A stretch of 64,000 bases of DNA from Umezawaea tangerina (GTDB lineage: Bacteria; Actinomycetota; Actinomycetes; Mycobacteriales; Pseudonocardiaceae), in the NCBI RefSeq assembly GCF_003002815.1, contig NZ_PVTF01000009.1, forward strand, positions 1-64,000, given 5' to 3'. The position numbers were made by a program, and so were the translations under genes. The notes beneath the pieces were generated by a model. It was not told the DNA's origin. It did not search any database and worked only from the letters and a program-made list of their open reading frames with translations. Of the stretch, positions 61,215 through 64,000 are shown piece by piece (positions within the stretch are counted from its first letter, which is position 1; the number at the start of each line of letters is the position of its first letter).

Positions 61215-62176
61215 CGACTCACCCCCAGCCGTCGTTGGTGCTTCTCGTACACGAACTCCGTGATGTCCTGGTAGGTGACGACGTCCCCGCGCGAATACGT
61301 CAGCCCGCTGCGACGCCGGTCCTCGTAGACCTCGTAGAGAATGCGCTGCACCGTACCGATCGACCGCAGCGGCACCGCGACCTTCTCAATCGTCTCGTCG
61401 TCCATCCACGGGTACTCGCCGGAGTCCGAATGCCTTTCCAGGCGGTCGCGGACGAACCGCCGCACGTCGCCTTCGCGCAACTGGCCCACGCCGAGCACGA
61501 TCGTCGAGTCTCGGTTGCCGCGACCGGCGACGAGGTCGTTCACCTGCCCCTGGTTGAGGTACGCCGACTCCGCGAAGATGACCATCTTGCGCCGGGCCAG
61601 TGTCGCGTAGCGGACCAGTTCCTCGATGAGTTCGTCGGTCGGCGGAAGCAGGATCACCAACCGCACGTCGTCGGGGATGTTGTTGGCCAGGTAGGGGTAG
61701 AACAGGTCCGGTCTCTCGCAGCGCTCGGCCAGTTCGGTGATGACCGACGCGTCCGGCACGCGCTCCTGGCCGAGTTCGTCCAGCAGACGCCTGCAGATGA
61801 CGGTCATGCGCTCGTGCACACTCTGCGCCGCGGTGGCGCCTTCGCGGGTGAGGTCGACGATCAGGGTGCGCAGGAGGGCGACGCCGAGGCGGTCCCGCAG
61901 CCACGCGGCGCAGCGGTTGATCAAGGACGTCTTCCCGCAGGTGCTCTCGCCGGTGACCAGCACGAAGCGACCGTCGCCCCGCAGGCTCGCCAGCTCGCCC
62001 ATCTGCTCCTGGAACTGGGTGAACGCCTCACCGGTGTGGTTGATGTCCACGTAGTAGTCGGCGTCCGAAGGCTCGTCCCACGGACACAGGGGCCGCAGCG
62101 GCGCCCCGCCGGAGGCCGGGAGCAGGAACGGGTTGACCGCGGGCTGATCGGAGGTCGGAACCTCTGCACCGGTCAT
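61211..62176 (-). CDS. AAA-like ATPase, single module
   Basis: This 321-residue protein has P-loop TGESTCGKTSL (about 75-85), Walker B-like VIFAESAYL (with KMVIF) and a C-terminal helical lid. It is paralogous to the N-terminal module of the 810-residue protein (NPFLLPASGGAPLRPLCPWDEP start). ATG at 62176 follows GGAGG. It is the first gene of the three-ATPase operon. The residues between P-loop and lid (LVILLPPTDELIEELVRYA) match the paralogue well, so the two may form a hetero-oligomer. Confidence 0.78.
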   Translation of the reverse strand: MTGAEVPTSDQPAVNPFLLPASGGAPLRPLCPWDEPSDADYYVDINHTGEAFTQFQEQMGELASLRGDGRFVLVTGESTCGKTSLINRCAAWLRDRLGVALLRTLIVDLTREGATAAQSVHERMTVICRRLLDELGQERVPDASVITELAERCERPDLFYPYLANNIPDDVRLVILLPPTDELIEELVRYATLARRKMVIFAESAYLNQGQVNDLVAGRGNRDSTIVLGVGQLREGDVRRFVRDRLERHSDSGEYPWMDDETIEKVAVPLRSIGTVQRILYEVYEDRRRSGLTYSRGDVVTYQDITEFVYEKHQRRLGVSR

Positions 62177-62810
62177 CAACGCCCCGCCTCCGGATCGACT
62201 TCCACGGGAGTTCTTCGCCCGCGGCAGCCATACCGTTACGGCTTGCGATCGCTCCGTTCAGCACAGCCAACCAATCGCCGGCCGTCAATCCCCCGAATCG
62301 GCCCAAAACCAGGGGAATCGCCGGTGGACAAGGCTTGCCGCGCGTTATTCCAGGCGGTCGCCACCAGAACGCGGCGGGACGGCGGAATGCACTCCCCTCG
62401 CGCACTCCGGACCGGTGGAGAGCGTGAAACCGTTTTCCGCCATGCGTTTCCCAGCGGCGGAACACCGTCCCCGACGGGACAACGCAGAATTGCGGTTCCC
62501 GCCGTCGCGCCGAAATCCCGACCTGTTCGGCGACAGCGAGTGCGGCCGACGCCGGCACTGACCCGTCACCGCGCCCTGTGGTCCCGAACTCCGGGAACGC
62601 AAGCGGCACACCACTGCGCCCCACCTGCGCCGAGCCGGCGAAAAGTTAACCGGGATTCCCCCTCCCCAGGGGCGACTAGCTGCCAGGACGTGTGGGGTGT
62701 CTTCACAAATCGCGGTGGTTCTCCTACAGTCTGGACGCACGACACGGTGGTCGTTCGCGTTGCGGGGCCGTGCCGGTCCGGTTACCCGCGCGACGACGCA
62801 AAGGACGACC
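62177..62810. other. Intergenic region between divergent ATPase operon and acyl-CoA ligase
   Basis: This 634-bp stretch has no convincing coding sequence; third positions are random and no short frame has a ribosome binding site. It must contain the ATPase operon promoter on the left and holds a clear ligase promoter on the right. Confidence 0.5.
62702..62730 (+). promoter_or_regulatory. Sigma70-type promoter of the acyl-CoA ligase
   Basis: TTCACA (62702-62707), a 17-bp spacer and TACAGT (62725-62730) predict a start near 62737, about 75 nt before the ATG at 62811. Confidence 0.6.
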
Positions 62811-64000
62811 ATGAGCGCCGGCGAAGACCGCATGAAGGCCGCTGCGGAGCTGACCATTCCCCTGTTGCTGCACCGCAACGCCACCGAGTTCGGCGATCTG
62901 CCCGCGCTGGGGCTGTTCGGTTCCGACGAGCCGCCGTTGACGTGGCTGGGGGTGCGGGACGAGGTCGCGGCGTGGGCGCGGGGGCTCGGGGCGGTGGGGT
63001 TGGCGGGTGGTGATCGGATGATCATCATGATGTCGGCGCGGCCGGAGCACTGGGTGGCGGACCTGGCGGCGGTGCACCTGGGGGCGGTGCCGTGCTCGGC
63101 CTACGACACGTTGAGCTCGGACCAGGTGGGGTTCCTCGGCAGGCACAGCAAGGCGCCGGTGGTGGTGCTGGAGGGGGCCGAGCAGCTGGCGCGGTGGCGG
63201 CCGGTGCTGGACGACCTGCCCGATCTGAAGGTCGTGCTGGTCCTCGACGAGGACGCCGTGCCCGCGGACGACCCCCGCATCCGGTCGGCGCGCGAGGTGG
63301 TCGAGGCGGGTCGTCAGGCGCACGAGGCCGAGCCCGAGGAGTTCGGGAAGCGCTGGCGGGAGATCACGCCAGAGCAGCCGGTCACGCTGCTGTACACGTC
63401 GGGCACGACCGGTGACCCGAAGGGCGTGGTGATCAGCCACCGCAACGCGATCCACCAGGCCGCGTCGGTGTCGGTGCTGGTGGAGTCGCCCGAGCACGCG
63501 GCGACCGTGTCCTACCTGCCGTTGGCGCACGTGGCCGAGCGCGTGCTGGGCATCTACATCCCGGTCTACCGGGCCGGGCACGTGACGATCTGCCCCGACC
63601 CGGCGAAGCTGGTGCCCGCGCTGGTCTCGGTCCGGCCGGTATCGTTCTTCGGCGTCCCGCGGGTGTGGGAGAAGCTGGTCGCGGGCGTGCAGGGCATGAC
63701 CGGGGCGATGCCGGAGGACCGGCGCGCCGGGTTCGCCGCGGCCCACGCCGTGGGGCTGGAGGCCTACGACCTGGTCGCCGCGGGCGAACCCGTTCCCGAG
63801 GAGCTGGCGCGCCGGGTGGAGCAGGCGGACGCGGCGGTGCTGAAGCCGGTGCGCGCGGCGCTCGGGCTGGACAACCTGGGCTGGGCGGGCAGCGGTGCCG
63901 CGCCGATCCCGTACGAGGTCCTGCGCTACCTCGGTGGGCTGGGCGTGCGGGTGCTGGAGGTCTGGGGCATGACCGAGACGACCGGCACGGCGACGCTCAA
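62811..64000 (+). CDS. Long-chain acyl-CoA ligase (AMP-binding), partial at window end
   Basis: The first 396 residues of an ANL-family adenylating enzyme are present. Visible motifs are LLYTSGTTGDPKGVVISH (A3, about 193-210), YLPLAHVAERV and EVWGMTETTGTA (A5). The LPLAHVAER and GVPRVWEKL segments are typical of FadD15/AMP-dependent long-chain fatty-acid ligases. It activates fatty acids to acyl-AMP and then acyl-CoA. ATG at 62811 follows AAAGGA; the gene runs off the right edge. Its relation to the ATPase operon is only proximity. Confidence 0.9.
   Translation, partial: MSAGEDRMKAAAELTIPLLLHRNATEFGDLPALGLFGSDEPPLTWLGVRDEVAAWARGLGAVGLAGGDRMIIMMSARPEHWVADLAAVHLGAVPCSAYDTLSSDQVGFLGRHSKAPVVVLEGAEQLARWRPVLDDLPDLKVVLVLDEDAVPADDPRIRSAREVVEAGRQAHEAEPEEFGKRWREITPEQPVTLLYTSGTTGDPKGVVISHRNAIHQAASVSVLVESPEHAATVSYLPLAHVAERVLGIYIPVYRAGHVTICPDPAKLVPALVSVRPVSFFGVPRVWEKLVAGVQGMTGAMPEDRRAGFAAAHAVGLEAYDLVAAGEPVPEELARRVEQADAAVLKPVRAALGLDNLGWAGSGAAPIPYEVLRYLGGLGVRVLEVWGMTETTGTATL

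Overview
This window is very GC-rich, with G or C at nearly every third codon position and many GTG starts joined by 4-nt GTGA/ATGA stop-start overlaps. It carries secreted cellulase and chitinases, SCO2521-SCO2525-type conserved proteins and an FxsA/FxsB-type peptide system. This fits a filamentous actinomycete, most likely of the Pseudonocardiales (Saccharothrix/Lentzea/Actinosynnema-like); the genus is inference. No rRNA, tRNA, CRISPR array or insertion sequence was seen.

(1) 341-7736, minus strand: a compact specialised-metabolite cluster that looks built to make an N-N (hydrazine) bond. It has a D-amino-acid-oxidase-like flavoenzyme, an ornithine/lysine N-hydroxylase, a zinc-type cupin and a methionyl-tRNA-synthetase-like enzyme, then an ATP-grasp ligase, a DDAH-like amidinohydrolase and a small protein. 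In characterised hydrazine synthetases the cupin and MetRS-like parts are one fused protein; here they are two genes overlapping by 4 nt.

(2) 8391-19060: hypothetical proteins, a TPR protein, a DUF6204 protein, a secreted trypsin-like protease, a GH25 muramidase, a divergent glycosyltransferase pair and a secreted protein made of two nearly identical repeats.

(3) 19261-30917: carbohydrate use. A galactofuranose-type (YtfQRT-YjfF) sugar ABC importer with LacI-type operators, a CBM4-GH9-CBM2 cellulase behind a CebR-like site, a GH18-CBM13 chitinase, and a second GH18 chitinase behind a DasR-type dre site.

(4) 30977-40939: signalling and housekeeping. A cNMP-binding histidine kinase with a REC/thioredoxin-reductase-like flavoprotein and a UBP zinc-finger protein, a universal stress protein, a PadR-HAD pair, a two-component system and a three-gene ABC exporter.

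(5) 41123-48710: a two-TM channel-like protein lacking a K+ filter, a non-coding repeat patch with a 22-bp perfect inverted repeat, the five-gene SCO2521-2525 module with a ParA-like ATPase and a methyltransferase, and a ClpX-zinc-finger regulator.

(6) 48777-62176: a RiPP locus of the FxSxx-COOH type. A radical SAM/SPASM enzyme and an HExxH putative peptide hydroxylase diverge from a 55-residue precursor ending in FQNRL and a giant ParA/NB-ARC/TPR protein. A duplicated-domain protein follows and meets, at one shared CTAG, an operon of three large P-loop ATPases on the other strand. The window ends inside a long-chain acyl-CoA ligase gene.

The best candidates for undescribed biology are the split hydrazine synthetase cluster and the FxN-type RiPP locus with its three-ATPase partner operon.
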